Part shown: positions 43,961-53,515 of the stretch, in pieces
Position numbering within the stretch: position 1 is the first letter of the stretch
Layout of the letters: the number at the start of each line of letters is the position of its first letter
Assembly: GCF_025137375.1 (NCBI RefSeq)
Contig: NZ_CP073720.1
Location: forward strand, 1,574,501-1,638,500
Source of the DNA: Dactylosporangium fulvum
Lineage (GTDB): Bacteria; Actinomycetota; Actinomycetes; Mycobacteriales; Micromonosporaceae
Length of the DNA: 64,000 nucleotides
Direction: 5' to 3'
Notes under the pieces: generated by a model
What the model was told of the DNA's origin: nothing
The model's database searches: none
What the model saw: the letters and a program-made list of their open reading frames with translations, nothing else
Position numbers and translations under genes: made by a program

Positions 43961-45379
43961 ATGGTGGGAGACGCACAACAGACGCCACGCACGCTGGCAG
44001 AGAAGGTATGGGACGCACATGTCGTACGTTCCGCTGCCGGCGAGCCCGATCTGCTCTACATCGACCTGCACCTGGTGCACGAGGTCACCAGCCCGCAGGC
44101 GTTCGACGGCCTGCGCATGGCGGGCCGTCCGGTCCGCCGCCCCGATCTCACGATCGCGACCGAGGATCACAACACGCCGACCGACAACCTGCTGACGATC
44201 AGCGACCCGGTTTCCCGCACCCAGATCGAGACGCTGCGGAAGAACGCCGAGGAGTTCGGCATCCAGATCCACTCGCTCGGCGACGCGCAGCAGGGCGTGG
44301 TCCACGTCATGGGACCGCAGCTGGGCCTCAGTCAGCCCGGCATGACGATCGTCTGCGGCGACTCACACACCTCGACCCACGGTGCCTTCGGCGCGCTGGC
44401 GTTCGGCATCGGCACGAGTGAGGTCGAGCACGTCCTCGCGACCCAGACCCTGTCGCAGGCCCGCCCGAAGACCATGGCGGTCAACGTCGTCGGCGAGCTC
44501 GGCCCCGGCGTCACCGCCAAGGACCTCGTCCTGGCGCTCATCTCGCAGGTCGGCACCGGCGGCGGGCGCGGCCACGTGGTCGAGTACCGCGGGCCCGCCA
44601 TCGAGAAGCTCTCGATGGAAGGCCGCATGACCATCTCCAACATGTCGATCGAGTGGGGTGCCAAGGCCGGCATGATCGCGCCGGACGAGACGACCTTCGC
44701 CTACATCGAGGGCCGGCAGTACGCGCCGAAGGGCGCCGAGTGGGACCGTGCCAAGGAGTACTGGCAGAGCCTGCGCACCGACGAGGGCGCCAAGTTCGAC
44801 ACCGAAGTGACGCTCGACGTCTCGCAGCTCACCCCGTTTGTCACCTGGGGCACCAACCCGGGACAGGGCGCGCCGCTGGGTGGCAATGTGCCACACCCCG
44901 AGGATTTCGCCGAGAGCGCCGAGCAGATCGCCGCCGAGAAGGCGTTGGAATACATGGCGCTGACGCCGGGCACGGCGCTGCGCGAGATCGCGGTCGACGT
45001 GGTCTTCCTCGGCTCGTGCACCAACGGCCGCCTCGAGGACCTGCGCGCCGCCGCCGAGGTGCTGCGCGGCCGGAAGGTCGCCGACAGCGTCCGGATGCTC
45101 GTGGTGCCCGGTTCGGCGTCCGTGCGGGCCGCCGCCGAGCAGGAGGGCCTGGACAAGGTCTTCACCGAGGCCGGTGCGGAGTGGCGGTTCGCCGGCTGCT
45201 CCATGTGTCTCGGCATGAACCCTGACACGCTCAAGCCGGGCGAGCGCTCGGCGTCGACGTCCAACCGCAACTTCGAGGGCCGGCAGGGCCGTGGCGGGCG
45301 CACGCACCTCGTGTCGCCGCCCGTCGCCGCCGCCACCGCCGTCGTGGGGCGGCTCGCGGCCCCCGCCGACCTGAACTGA
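43961..45379 (+). CDS. leuC: 3-isopropylmalate dehydratase, large subunit
   Basis: A 472-residue aconitase-family protein that isomerises 2- to 3-isopropylmalate with LeuD. Iron-sulfur cluster ligands: Cys in [14 protein letters not shown] and the pair in [50 protein letters not shown] and [17 protein letters not shown] are family marks. ATG 43961 behind AGGAT. With LeuB and CimA it would also process citramalate. Forms an operon with leuD, 25 bases on. Confidence 0.98.
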   Translation: MVGDAQQTPRTLAEKVWDAHVVRSAAGEPDLLYIDLHLVHEVTSPQAFDGLRMAGRPVRRPDLTIATEDHNTPTDNLLTISDPVSRTQIETLRKNAEEFGIQIHSLGDAQQGVVHVMGPQLGLSQPGMTIVCGDSHTSTHGAFGALAFGIGTSEVEHVLATQTLSQARPKTMAVNVVGELGPGVTAKDLVLALISQVGTGGGRGHVVEYRGPAIEKLSMEGRMTISNMSIEWGAKAGMIAPDETTFAYIEGRQYAPKGAEWDRAKEYWQSLRTDEGAKFDTEVTLDVSQLTPFVTWGTNPGQGAPLGGNVPHPEDFAESAEQIAAEKALEYMALTPGTALREIAVDVVFLGSCTNGRLEDLRAAAEVLRGRKVADSVRMLVVPGSASVRAAAEQEGLDKVFTEAGAEWRFAGCSMCLGMNPDTLKPGERSASTSNRNFEGRQGRGGRTHLVSPPVAAATAVVGRLAAPADLN

Positions 45380-45404
45380 GACCGGAACAGAGGGACACAG
45401 GACC

Positions 45405-45992
45405 ATGGAGAAGTTCACCGTCCACACCGGCACAGCCGTCCCGCTGCGCCGTTCCAACGTGGACACCGACCAGATCATCCCGGCCGTCTACCTCAAGCGC
45501 GTCACCCGCACCGGGTTCGCCGACGGCCTGTTCAACGCGTGGCGGTCCGACCCGGCATTCGTCCTCAACAATCCGGTGTACGAGGGTGCGTCGATCCTCG
45601 TCGCCGGGCCGGAGTTCGGCACCGGCTCGTCCCGCGAGCACGCCGTCTGGGCCTTGCAGGACTACGGTTTCCGGGTCGTCGTCGCGCCGCGTTTCGGCGA
45701 CATCTTCCGGGGAAACGCGCTCAAGGCCGGGCTCCTGCCCGTTGAGCTCGACCTGAAACTTGTCGAGATCCTGTGGGCCGCGATCGAGGCGGATCCGAAG
45801 CTGCCGGTAACGGTCGACCTCGAGGGTCGCCAGTTGCGCGCCGACGGCCACGAATGGGAGTTCCCGCTGGACGATTTCAGCCGTTGGCGCCTGCTGGAGG
45901 GGCTGGACGATATCGGTCTCACCCTTCGCCACGTGGACGCTATCGGCGCCTTCGAACAACGTCGTCCGGAGTGGACACCGGTCGTTCACTAG
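45405..45992 (+). CDS. leuD: 3-isopropylmalate dehydratase, small subunit
   Basis: A 195-residue partner of LeuC. Motifs: [44 protein letters not shown] and [23 protein letters not shown] 45405 follows AGAGGGACACAGGACC. Length standard. Operon leuC-leuD; hup follows after 137 bases with probably its own promoter. Confidence 0.98.
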   Translation: MEKFTVHTGTAVPLRRSNVDTDQIIPAVYLKRVTRTGFADGLFNAWRSDPAFVLNNPVYEGASILVAGPEFGTGSSREHAVWALQDYGFRVVVAPRFGDIFRGNALKAGLLPVELDLKLVEILWAAIEADPKLPVTVDLEGRQLRADGHEWEFPLDDFSRWRLLEGLDDIGLTLRHVDAIGAFEQRRPEWTPVVH

Positions 45993-46129
45993 GCCCACGT
46001 TGGGCGTCTCGATGAGCCTTCGGTCAAATCCGTTGCTCCACAACGATTTCTTTTCCGTCATATGTTTGTATCCTGTGTGCGTTGGGATACCTTGCCCACA
46101 GGGACTTCATTTCTGGTACGGGAGGAAAC

Positions 46130-46711
46130 GTGAACAAGGCCGAGCTCATCGAGGCGCTCAGCGCTCGCCTGGGCGACAAGAAGTCGGCAAACGCGGCGCT
46201 GGACGCGGTGCTGGCCGAGATCCAGAACGCCGTGACCAAGGGCGACAAGGTCGCCATCACGGGCTTCGGGGTCTTCGAGAAGCGCGTTCGTGGTGCGAGA
46301 ACGGCCCGCAACCCGCGCACCGGCGAAGCGGTGAAGGTGAAGAAGACCTCGGTGCCCGCGTTCCGCGCCGGTGCCGGCTTCCGCGAGATGGTCGCCAGCG
46401 GCAAGGTGCCGAAGGTCGCCCCCGCGAAGAAGGCCGCCGCCAAGACCGCCGCCGCGAAGGCCACGACGGCCAAGGCCACGACGGCCAAGGCGACCGCGGT
46501 CAAGGCGACCACGGCGAAGGCCGCTCCGGCCAAGACCGTGAAGGCCGCTCCGGCCAAGGCCGCTGCCAAGGCGGCGCCGGCCAAGAAGGCCGCCGCCAAG
46601 ACCACGCGTGCCGCTGCCGCGACCACGGCGCGCAAGACCGCCACCGCCACCACGGCCGCGAAGACCACGGCCGCGAAGAAGGCGCCGGCCAAGAAGGCCG
46701 CCGCCAAGTAA
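46130..46711 (+). CDS. hup: HU-type nucleoid protein with histone H1-like tail
   Basis: A 193-residue DNA-binding protein. Residues 1-90 are a HU domain: VNKAELIEALSARLGDKKSA, VTKGDKVAITGFGVFEKRVR and the DNA-intercalating arm ARNPRTGEAV. Residues about 95-193 are a low-complexity Lys/Ala/Thr tail with repeated KAAAK, TTAKA and PAKKA units, as in mycobacterial HupB and Streptomyces HupS. GTG 46130 follows GGGAGGAAAC. The tail should bind DNA nonspecifically and be acetylated in relatives. Followed by a strong terminator. Confidence 0.96.
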   Translation: MNKAELIEALSARLGDKKSANAALDAVLAEIQNAVTKGDKVAITGFGVFEKRVRGARTARNPRTGEAVKVKKTSVPAFRAGAGFREMVASGKVPKVAPAKKAAAKTAAAKATTAKATTAKATAVKATTAKAAPAKTVKAAPAKAAAKAAPAKKAAAKTTRAAAATTARKTATATTAAKTTAAKKAPAKKAAAK

Positions 46712-46736
46712 CGCACAACATCCACTCACGCACGAC

Positions 46737-46773
46737 AAAGGGCGGCACCGCGATCGCGGCGCCGCCCTTCTTT
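46737..46773 (+). terminator. Terminator after hup
   Basis: AAAGGGCGGC (from 46737) pairs with GCCGCCCTTC (46761-46770), with inner CGCG pairing, and is followed by TTTT. Lies between hup and the convergent Nudix gene. Confidence 0.85.
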
Positions 46774-46810
46774 TCTGGAGAGCGTCCAGATAGGACGTCC
46801 GAAGTGGACC

Positions 46811-47695
46811 CTAGGGCTCCCGGGCGACGGTCAGCGGGACGAGCTTGTCCCGGCCCACGAGGCGGCCGTCGGCGAAGCTGAGGATCCAGCCGGCGCCCTT
46901 TCGGGTATGGAAGTTCACGTCGGTCCGGCGGGTCAGCTCGGTCAGCAGGGGCGGCATCAGCTTGCCCTGGCTGCACACCACCGTCACGCCGCCCTGCTTG
47001 GCCACCTCGACCAGCGCCGCCGCCGCGGTGTCCGGCGGCTGCTCCTCGTCGAAACGGGCGTCGAGATCCAGCGGCAGGCCCAGCGGCTCCACGGTCTGCC
47101 GGCACCGCAGGGGGGTGGCCGACACCACCCGCTCCGGCCGCAGCAGCGTCAGCAGCTCGCTCAAGGCCGTTGCGTCGCGTTCCCCGGTGGCGTCCAGCGG
47201 CCGGTCACCGTCCGGGCCGGACCACTCGCGCCGCTTGCCGGCCTTGGCGTGCCGGACCAACGCCACGACGGAGGTCACCCGCGGCAGGTCCAGGAACGCC
47301 CGGACGACCCCGCGGTCGTGGGCGTAGCTCAGCAGGCCCTGCACCTCGCCGACCGGCACCCACCGGGCCTCCTCGATCTCGTCGTCGGCCGGCCGGAACG
47401 TCCACGACTGCGAGCGCATCGACCAGAAGTCGACGTGCTTCTCCACGCCCGGCTCGCCGGTCAGGTACCGGATGGACGGCAGACGCACCTGCGGTACCGC
47501 CGAAACGAGGGTCTCCTCGTAGACCTCACGCACGGCGGCGGCCAGCGCGTGCTCGCCCGGGTCGAGCTTGCCCTTCGGCAACGACCAGTCGTGGTAACGG
47601 GGACGGTGGACCAGGACGATCTCGACGGCGCCGCCGGAGACGGTGCGCCACACCACGCCACCCGCCGCGTGGACGACCGCGTTCATTTCAGCCAT
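46811..47695 (-). CDS. Nudix hydrolase fused to histidine phosphatase (MutT1-like)
   Basis: A 294-residue two-domain protein. Residues 1-145 are Nudix, with the box GKLDPGEHALAAAVREVYEETL (G-x5-E-x7-R-E-x-x-E-E). Residues about 146-294 are a histidine-phosphatase (SixA/RHG) domain starting VVALVRHAKAGKRREW, with the second His late in the domain lacking a clear motif. This fusion matches mycobacterial MutT1 (Rv2985), which hydrolyses 8-oxo-nucleotides and diadenosine polyphosphates. ATG 47695 or ATG 47686 may start; the latter overlaps the CYTH-CHAD stop as ATGA. Confidence 0.9.
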   Translation of the reverse strand: MAEMNAVVHAAGGVVWRTVSGGAVEIVLVHRPRYHDWSLPKGKLDPGEHALAAAVREVYEETLVSAVPQVRLPSIRYLTGEPGVEKHVDFWSMRSQSWTFRPADDEIEEARWVPVGEVQGLLSYAHDRGVVRAFLDLPRVTSVVALVRHAKAGKRREWSGPDGDRPLDATGERDATALSELLTLLRPERVVSATPLRCRQTVEPLGLPLDLDARFDEEQPPDTAAAALVEVAKQGGVTVVCSQGKLMPPLLTELTRRTDVNFHTRKGAGWILSFADGRLVGRDKLVPLTVAREP

Positions 47696-49224
47696 GCGAT
47701 GTTCTTTTCCTCCATCACGGCCGCCCACACAGCCGGGAACGTGTTCCGCGACCGGGTGACCGCGGCGCGTTCCCGCTCGAACAGCCGCCCGGCGGTGACG
47801 GCGAGGGTGTGGTCGTCGGGATCGGACTTGGCGATGTCCAGCCACGCGTCGGCGGCGATCGCGGCGTCCTGGTGCTCGCCGAGCACATTTTGCGCCTTGG
47901 CGATGGCCTTTGCCAGCAGTACCGCGTCCGCGCCCACGATCGGGGCGGCCGCGTCGGCGGCGTAGCGGGCGCGCTTGGCCCGCTTGCGGACCTCGTGCCA
48001 CTCGTCGTCGGGCAGGTCCAGGGTGAGGCCGCCGGCCGCGGGAGCCGCACCGCCGCCGTAGGCCAGGCGCCGCCACGGCCTGCGCACGATGCCCGGCAGG
48101 ACCTCCACGGCCCGTGCCGAGGCCAGCGGCGACAGATGCGGCGCCCGGGCCGCCTCGACCAGCGAGTCGAGCAGTGCGACGTACCGCGGCGCGTGCAGCG
48201 CCTCGTCCAGCGCCGTCAGCGCATCCTCGTGCCGCGCGGCGAGCTCCGCGTCGATCCGCTCCACCGCGGCGGCGTCGAGCGGCACGAGCGGGTCGCGCGC
48301 CGCGGTCTGCCGCAGCCGGGCCCGCAGCACCTCGATGTCCCGGGCGCCGCCGAGTGCGTCGGCGAGCCAGCTCAGCTCCGCCCGGAGCGTGGCGGTCCAG
48401 GACGGAACCAGCAGGGCCTGGAAGGTCTGGAGATCGCTGCGCAGCCGGCGGGTGCCGACCCGCATCTGGTGCACGGGGGTGTCGCCGCCGGGCAGCGTCT
48501 CGCGCAGCCTGGCGAACGGGTCGTGCCGGACGATGCGCGCCACGTCGCGGCGGATCGCCTCGGTCACCACGTCGCCGGCCCGGGCCTTGCGCCGCAGGGG
48601 CGCCGGCGGCGGCACCGCGGGATCGGCCAGCGGCCCGTCCGCCGTGAGCGCGCGCACGTGTTCCGGGACGAAGTCGGAGGCCGTCGCCCCGGCGGTCAGG
48701 AGCAGATCCTCCAGCCGGTCGAGGAGCCGGGGCGGCCCCGCACGCAGCTCCAGCGTGATCTCGCGGAACCGGTGGGCGACCTTCCGGCCGTCGAGCACGG
48801 TGACGACGTCGTCGGCGACCTCGGCGAGCACCGTGCCGTCCCGGTTCACGACGTCGTGGACGGTCCGCACGGTCCGCAGCACGGCGGCCGGCGCCAGGTC
48901 GGCACCGCGCCGATAGGCCGTCACGAGGTCGAGCAGGACCGGCGGGACGACGCCGGGGCGGGTGGCGGGTCGCGAGTGCTCGTGCCGCACCCCGGCGACC
49001 GACGACGGCAGGTGCACCGTCCAGGCTTTCGCGGCCGACTCGCCCTTGCGGTGCCGCAGCGAGACCCCGGCCCGCGCGAGCAACCGGTCGGCGGTGTCGT
49101 AGTAGGTCGCCTTCAACGTCACCGGGGGACGCACCGCGACTCTGGTCCCACCTTTGCCGGCGGCTCCGAGATCGGGCATCGTGAATTCCTCGGCGACCAG
49201 GTATCTGTGGTCTTCCTCCGGCAT
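47683..49224 (-). CDS. CYTH and CHAD domain protein
   Basis: A 513-residue protein. The N-terminal CYTH (triphosphate tunnel) domain spans about residues 1-200: ATYYDTADRLLARAGVSLRHRKG and FREITLELRAG are clear, but the usual E-x-E-x-K strand at the start reads EEDHRYLV, so the canonical motif is altered. The CHAD domain (about 215-513) has its conserved helices: PVHQMRVGTRRLRSDLQTF, LGGARDIEVLRARL, WHEVRKRAKRARYAADA and LGEHQDAAIAADAW, whose His/Arg/Lys bind polyphosphate. It lies next to ppk, which supports a role in polyphosphate. ATG 49224. Probably in one unit with the Nudix gene. Confidence 0.92.
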   Translation of the reverse strand: MPEEDHRYLVAEEFTMPDLGAAGKGGTRVAVRPPVTLKATYYDTADRLLARAGVSLRHRKGESAAKAWTVHLPSSVAGVRHEHSRPATRPGVVPPVLLDLVTAYRRGADLAPAAVLRTVRTVHDVVNRDGTVLAEVADDVVTVLDGRKVAHRFREITLELRAGPPRLLDRLEDLLLTAGATASDFVPEHVRALTADGPLADPAVPPPAPLRRKARAGDVVTEAIRRDVARIVRHDPFARLRETLPGGDTPVHQMRVGTRRLRSDLQTFQALLVPSWTATLRAELSWLADALGGARDIEVLRARLRQTAARDPLVPLDAAAVERIDAELAARHEDALTALDEALHAPRYVALLDSLVEAARAPHLSPLASARAVEVLPGIVRRPWRRLAYGGGAAPAAGGLTLDLPDDEWHEVRKRAKRARYAADAAAPIVGADAVLLAKAIAKAQNVLGEHQDAAIAADAWLDIAKSDPDDHTLAVTAGRLFERERAAVTRSRNTFPAVWAAVMEEKNIAWLK

Positions 49225-49234
49225 CCGGTCACCC

Positions 49235-49285
49235 TAGCGTCTGTTCCACGGCCGCGGCCCGGCCTCGGTCATGGAACAGACGCTA
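49235..49285 (-). terminator. 14-bp hairpin between ppk and CYTH-CHAD
   Basis: TAGCGTCTGTTCCA (49235-49248) and TGGAACAGACGCTA (49272-49285) are perfect complements with a 23-base GC-rich loop. Lying 7 bases after the ppk stop, it probably terminates or attenuates ppk before the next gene. Confidence 0.7.
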
Positions 49286-49292
49286 CAGGCTG

Positions 49293-51689
49293 TCACTCCG
49301 CGCGGTCGACGATCCGGCGCAGCAAGGCCTCCTGCGGATTGCGGCCCGGGCGCCGGTGCCACTGGCCGTTGCCGGACAGTTCGAACGCCCCGGTGTCGTC
49401 GCTCATCATGAGCGTCAGCACGCGGTTGAGCTCCTCGGTCGAGGCCGGGTCGGTCACCTGCACCAGCGCCTCGACGCGGCGGTCGAGGTTGCGGTGCATG
49501 AGGTCGGCGGAGCCGATCCAGTACTGCGCCGCGGGGCCCCGGCCGAACCGGAACACCCGCGAGTGCTCCAGGAACCGGCCCAGCACCGAGCGGACACGGA
49601 TGTTCTCCGACAGGTCCGGCACGCCCGGGCGCAGCGCGCAGATGCCGCGCACGATGAGGTCGACATGCACGCCCGCCTGGCTGGCCCGGTAGAGCGAGTC
49701 GATGACCTCCTCGTCGACCAACGAGTTGACCTTGATCTGCACCAGGCCGTCCGCGCCGAGTGCGATCTCGCGGTCGATCCGCTCGATGATGCCGCGGCGC
49801 ACCCCGTGCGGCGCGACGAGCAGCCGCCGGTAGGAGGTCTGCCGGCTGTAGCCGGTGAGGACGTTGAACAGGTCGGTCAGGTCGGCGCCGACCTCCGGGT
49901 CGGCGGTGAGCAGCCCGTAGTCCTCGTAGAGCCGGGCCGTCTTCGGGTGGTAGTTGCCGGTGCCGACGTGGCAGTACCGCCGGATGTGGTTGCCCTCCTG
50001 CCGCACGACCAGTGCCGTCTTGGTGTGCGTCTTGAGGCCGACCAGGCCGTACACCACATGGCAGCCGGCCCGCTCCAGCGTCCTGGCCCAGCCGATGTTG
50101 GCCTTCTCGTCGAAGCGCGCCTTCACCTCGACGAGCACCACGACCTGCTTGCCCGCCTCGGCCGCGTCGACCAGCGCGTCGACGATCGGTGAGTCGCCGC
50201 TGGTGCGGTACAGGGTGAGCTTGATCGCCAGCACGTTGGGGTCGGCGGCGGCCTGCTCGATGAACCGCTGCACGCTCGTGGAAAACGAGTGGTACGGGTG
50301 GTGGACCAGGATGTCGTGGTCCCGCAGCCGGGCGAACACGCTGCGCGGCGTCTCACCCTCGGCGAAGTGCGGGTGCGTCGCCGGGACGAACGGCGGGTCC
50401 TTGAGGTCCGGCCGGTCGACGCCGTTGTAGATCTGCCACAGCGCGGTCAGGTCGAGCAGCCCGGGCACCCGCAGCACGTCGTGCGAGTCCATGTCGAGCT
50501 CGCGGACCAGCAGCTCCAGCACGTGGTCGGAGATCGACGCGGCCACCTCGAGCCGCACCGGCGGGCCGAACCGGCGCCGGGCCAGCTCCCGCTCCAGCGC
50601 CTGCAGCAGGTCCTCGTCGCGGTCCTCGTCGAGCTCCACCTCGGCGTTGCGGGTCACCCGGAACAGGTGGTGCTCGACCACCTGCATGCCGGAGAACAGC
50701 TGCCCGAGGTGCGCCGCGATCAGCTCCTCGACCGGCAGGAACCGCATCATCCGGGCGCCGTCGCGGGTGACCCGGTCGAGGGCGAAGAAGCGCGGCACGT
50801 TGTTGGGGACCTTGATCCGGGCGAAGAGCTCCGGGCCGCCGTCCTTCTCCCGCACCACCACGGCCAGGTTCAGGGAGAGGCCGGAGATGTACGGGAACGG
50901 GTGCGCCGGGTCGACCGCGAGCGGCGTCAGCACCGGGAAGATCTGCTCGCGGAACGACGCGCGCATCTTCTCCCGCTCGGCCGGGTCGAGCTCGTTCCAC
51001 TTGACGATGTGGATGTGCTCCTCGGCCATCGCCGGCGCGATCTCCTCGGCGAAGACCCGCGACTGGCGGGCCATCAGCGCCGATGTGTGCTCCGCGATCT
51101 GTTCCAGCTGCTCCGTCGGCGGCAGGAACCCGGGCCGGCGCACCGGCAGGCCGGTCTGCAGGCGCCGCTTGAGGCCGGCGACGCGCACCATGTAGAACTC
51201 GTCGAGGTTGCTGGCGAAGATGGCCAGGAATTTGGCGCGCTCCAGCAGCGGCGTCGCCGAGTCCTCCGCGAGGGTCAGCACCCGCGCGTTGAAGTCGAGC
51301 CAGGACAGCTCGCGGTTGAGATACCGGTCCTCGGGGAGTGGTTTCTCCTCCGGTACGGGCAGTGCCTCCTCCACCGGCGCTGAGGGCTGCGGCACCGGCC
51401 GGTGCTCGGCAGCGGGCGCCGCTTCGGTCGTGGTGTCGGTCGATGTGCTGTCTTCCACCGTGATCTCGTTCACCGTGACCTCGCTCACCGTGGCTGAGTC
51501 CGGCGCCGCGGGCCTCGCGACCTTGGTGGCTCGCCGAGCCCGGGCCGGCGTTTTCGCACTGCCGGAACGCGTCGTCTTGGGCGGCGTGCTCGCCGGGTCG
51601 GACCGCTGGGTGGTGCTGCGCGGGCGGCTACGACCGGTCGGGCTCTCGTCCACCGGATCATCATGGCCTGTTTGTGCCGGTCTCAACAT
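49293..51689 (-). CDS. ppk: Polyphosphate kinase 1
   Basis: A 798-residue enzyme making inorganic polyphosphate from ATP. A disordered Ser/Thr/Pro/Ala-rich extension of about 120 residues precedes the PPK1 core ([20 protein letters not shown]). The catalytic region has [35 protein letters not shown] with the autophosphorylated His, and [20 protein letters not shown] with the second His. ATG 51689 follows GAGAAG. With CYTH-CHAD and the Nudix/phosphatase it forms a polyphosphate-centred block, all on the minus strand. Confidence 0.97.
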   Translation of the reverse strand: MLRPAQTGHDDPVDESPTGRSRPRSTTQRSDPASTPPKTTRSGSAKTPARARRATKVARPAAPDSATVSEVTVNEITVEDSTSTDTTTEAAPAAEHRPVPQPSAPVEEALPVPEEKPLPEDRYLNRELSWLDFNARVLTLAEDSATPLLERAKFLAIFASNLDEFYMVRVAGLKRRLQTGLPVRRPGFLPPTEQLEQIAEHTSALMARQSRVFAEEIAPAMAEEHIHIVKWNELDPAEREKMRASFREQIFPVLTPLAVDPAHPFPYISGLSLNLAVVVREKDGGPELFARIKVPNNVPRFFALDRVTRDGARMMRFLPVEELIAAHLGQLFSGMQVVEHHLFRVTRNAEVELDEDRDEDLLQALERELARRRFGPPVRLEVAASISDHVLELLVRELDMDSHDVLRVPGLLDLTALWQIYNGVDRPDLKDPPFVPATHPHFAEGETPRSVFARLRDHDILVHHPYHSFSTSVQRFIEQAAADPNVLAIKLTLYRTSGDSPIVDALVDAAEAGKQVVVLVEVKARFDEKANIGWARTLERAGCHVVYGLVGLKTHTKTALVVRQEGNHIRRYCHVGTGNYHPKTARLYEDYGLLTADPEVGADLTDLFNVLTGYSRQTSYRRLLVAPHGVRRGIIERIDREIALGADGLVQIKVNSLVDEEVIDSLYRASQAGVHVDLIVRGICALRPGVPDLSENIRVRSVLGRFLEHSRVFRFGRGPAAQYWIGSADLMHRNLDRRVEALVQVTDPASTEELNRVLTLMMSDDTGAFELSGNGQWHRRPGRNPQEALLRRIVDRAE

Positions 51690-51710
51690 GAACTTCTCGC
51701 TGCTAGAGGG

Positions 51711-51908
51711 TCACGGGAGCGTCGGGAGCGTGACCTTGGTGACCGTGCCCACATCATCGTGGTCGAGCCGGACCCGCTGACCGAGCCGCAGGTGCCGCAG
51801 GCCGGAGGCGTCGAACGCCGCCGCCGGGAAGGACACCTCGACGCCGTCGTCAAGCAGCACCGTGCCGGTGCGGGTCGACTCGTCGAAGGTCGCCACCGTG
51901 CCCTGCAT
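51711..51908 (-). CDS. Small cold-shock-like OB-fold protein
   Basis: A 65-residue protein: MQGTVATFDESTRTGTVLLD then GVEVSFPAAAFDASGLRHLRLGQRV. The beginning resembles a cold-shock domain (G-T-V-x-x-F-D-E, then a strand and F), but the RNP motifs are incomplete. It may bind single-stranded nucleic acid. It lies 4 bases after the cofC stop and 21 bases before ppk, in the same direction. Confidence 0.75.
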   Translation of the reverse strand: MQGTVATFDESTRTGTVLLDDGVEVSFPAAAFDASGLRHLRLGQRVRLDHDDVGTVTKVTLPTLP

Positions 51909-51912
51909 GCGA

Positions 51913-52563
51913 TCACGCTACCGTGCAGATGACCTGTCCGGTATGCGTGCCGAGCCCCAGTCTTGCCGCAGCGTCCAAATCCGCCGCCGTGTCGACGTCC
52001 CGGCGCAGGCTGAGCCACCTGCCGTCCAGCCGGGCCGCACCCGAGCGCAGATGCGCCGCAGCCGAGCCGGGGCCGAAGTGCGGTGCCAGGGCCGCCCCCG
52101 ACGGTGCCGTGAGCAGGACGGTGCCGGTGCCCTCCAGGTCGGACACGAACGCCCGCCCACCGGCCCGCACCGCCGCCGCCAGCGCCGACTCCAGGTCGGC
52201 GGGGCGCAGCGCGGGCAGGTCGGCGGTCAGCGCCACCACGGGGCCCTCGGCACCGCGGGCGCCGAAGGCGAAGGCCGCGTTGAGTCCGGCGGCCGGGGTG
52301 TCCGGCAGGCAGGTGGCGCCGAGCCGGGTCAGCTCGGCGCGGACGGCCGGGTCGTCGCAGACCACGACCACACCGGCGACCACCCCGCAGGCGAGCACCG
52401 CGGCGACCGTGTCCCGCGCCATCGCCAGGACCAGATCGGGGTGGACCGCCTCGGGAACGGCGCCGCGCAGCCGGGTCTTGGCGGCCGGCAGCGGTTTGAC
52501 CGGCACCACCGCCACCCACGTCACCGGCGTGTCCGGAGCCGTCGACCGGCCGTGGCTGAGCAT
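51913..52563 (-). CDS. cofC: 2-phospho-L-lactate/phosphoenolpyruvate guanylyltransferase (F420 synthesis)
   Basis: A 216-residue nucleotidyltransferase of coenzyme F420 synthesis (CofC/FbiD). The core begins VAVVPVKPLPAAKTRLRGAV, with VVVVCDDPAVRAEL, PAAGLNAAFAFGARGAEGPVVALTADLPALRPADL and ALAPHFGPGSAAAHL following the family order. In actinobacteria the homologue (FbiD) uses phosphoenolpyruvate. ATG 52563 has AGGATGGGT upstream; GTG 52524 would give the more usual short N-terminus. The other F420 genes are not here. Divergent from plsC. Confidence 0.92.
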   Translation of the reverse strand: MLSHGRSTAPDTPVTWVAVVPVKPLPAAKTRLRGAVPEAVHPDLVLAMARDTVAAVLACGVVAGVVVVCDDPAVRAELTRLGATCLPDTPAAGLNAAFAFGARGAEGPVVALTADLPALRPADLESALAAAVRAGGRAFVSDLEGTGTVLLTAPSGAALAPHFGPGSAAAHLRSGAARLDGRWLSLRRDVDTAADLDAAARLGLGTHTGQVICTVA

Positions 52564-52636
52564 GACCCATCCTGACACGGCGGCGTCGCCGGTCGCAGTG
52601 GCATGATTCGCAGCAGAGCCATGAGGGGAGGGTGAG

Positions 52637-53380
52637 ATGGCGCGCCGGAAGCTCGGCTTTTGGCGGCGTTTCGCCGTCATGACCGTGAAACCCATGATCA
52701 AGGTGCTGACCCGACGCGCCTGGGCGGGGATGGAGCACATCCCGGCCGAGGGCGGGGTGATCATTGTGGTCAACCACATCTCGCACGCCGACCCGCTCGC
52801 CGTCGCGCACTACATCTACGACGCCGGCCGGTGGCCGTCGTTCCTGGCCAAGTCGGGCCTCTTCGAGGTGCCGGTCCTCGGCTACCTGCTCAAGGCGGTG
52901 CACCAGATCCCGGTGCGCCGCGGCACCACCGACGCGGTCAAGGCGCTGGAAGCGGCCCGGGCCGGGATCCGCAACGGCGAGGCCGTCGTCATCTACCCGG
53001 AGGGGACCACCTCCCGCGAGCCCGACCTGTGGCCCATGCGCGGCAAGACCGGCGCGGCGCGGCTCTGGCTCGACACCCGCGCGCCGATGATTCCGGTGGT
53101 GATGTGGGGCCCGGAGCAGATCTTCGACCCGCGCACGAAGAAACTCGACCTGTTCCCGCGGAAGCTGATGCAGATCACCACCGGCGCGCCGATCGACCTG
53201 TCCGCCTGGGCGGACGCCCAGCCGAGCGCGCAGACCCTCACCGAGATCACCGACCACATCATGCTGCACCTGCGGGACATGCTCGTCGAACTGCGCGGCG
53301 GCACCCCGCCGCCGCTGTGGACCCCCAAACGCTCCAGCCGATCGTCGGAACGATCGTCGGAAGAAGAGCGGGCGGCATGA
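52637..53380 (+). CDS. plsC: 1-acyl-sn-glycerol-3-phosphate acyltransferase
   Basis: A 247-residue membrane-associated acyltransferase of phospholipid synthesis. The catalytic motif NHISHADPL (His47-x4-Asp52), the substrate motif LKAVHQIPVRRG, and VVIYPEGTTSREPDLWP are clear. It ends with a Ser/Arg/Glu tail. ATG 52637 follows GAGGGGAGGG. The tail region is followed by a short direct-repeat cluster and then gpsA, the enzyme making the glycerol-3-phosphate backbone, a sensible pairing. Confidence 0.95.
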   Translation: MARRKLGFWRRFAVMTVKPMIKVLTRRAWAGMEHIPAEGGVIIVVNHISHADPLAVAHYIYDAGRWPSFLAKSGLFEVPVLGYLLKAVHQIPVRRGTTDAVKALEAARAGIRNGEAVVIYPEGTTSREPDLWPMRGKTGAARLWLDTRAPMIPVVMWGPEQIFDPRTKKLDLFPRKLMQITTGAPIDLSAWADAQPSAQTLTEITDHIMLHLRDMLVELRGGTPPPLWTPKRSSRSSERSSEEERAA

Positions 53381-53502
53381 GCGGTCCGGAGCGCAGCGGA
53401 GGGCGCATGAGCGGTCCGGAGCGTAGCGGAGGGGCCGCTCATCATGGGTGCAGGAAGCACAGTTGGCCAATGGCTCACGGCGGCGCCGGAGCGAAGCGGA
53501 GG
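53374..53502. repeat. Short direct repeats between plsC and gpsA
   Basis: GCATGAGCGGTCCGGAGCG occurs at 53375 and again 30 bases later at 53405, each followed by c/tAGCGGAGGG. A third partial copy, CCGGAGCGAAGCGGAGG, is at about 53486-53502. The first copy overlaps the plsC stop. Just upstream, inside plsC, CGATCGTCGGAA is duplicated. Confidence 0.75.
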
Positions 53503-53515
53503 CGGTGGCGGTGGC

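Noticed and set aside
44040-44200. A leader peptide for leuC
   Set aside because: The IclR-leuC gap is only 49 bases and has neither an ORF rich in Leu codons nor a terminator; control is more likely by the regulator.
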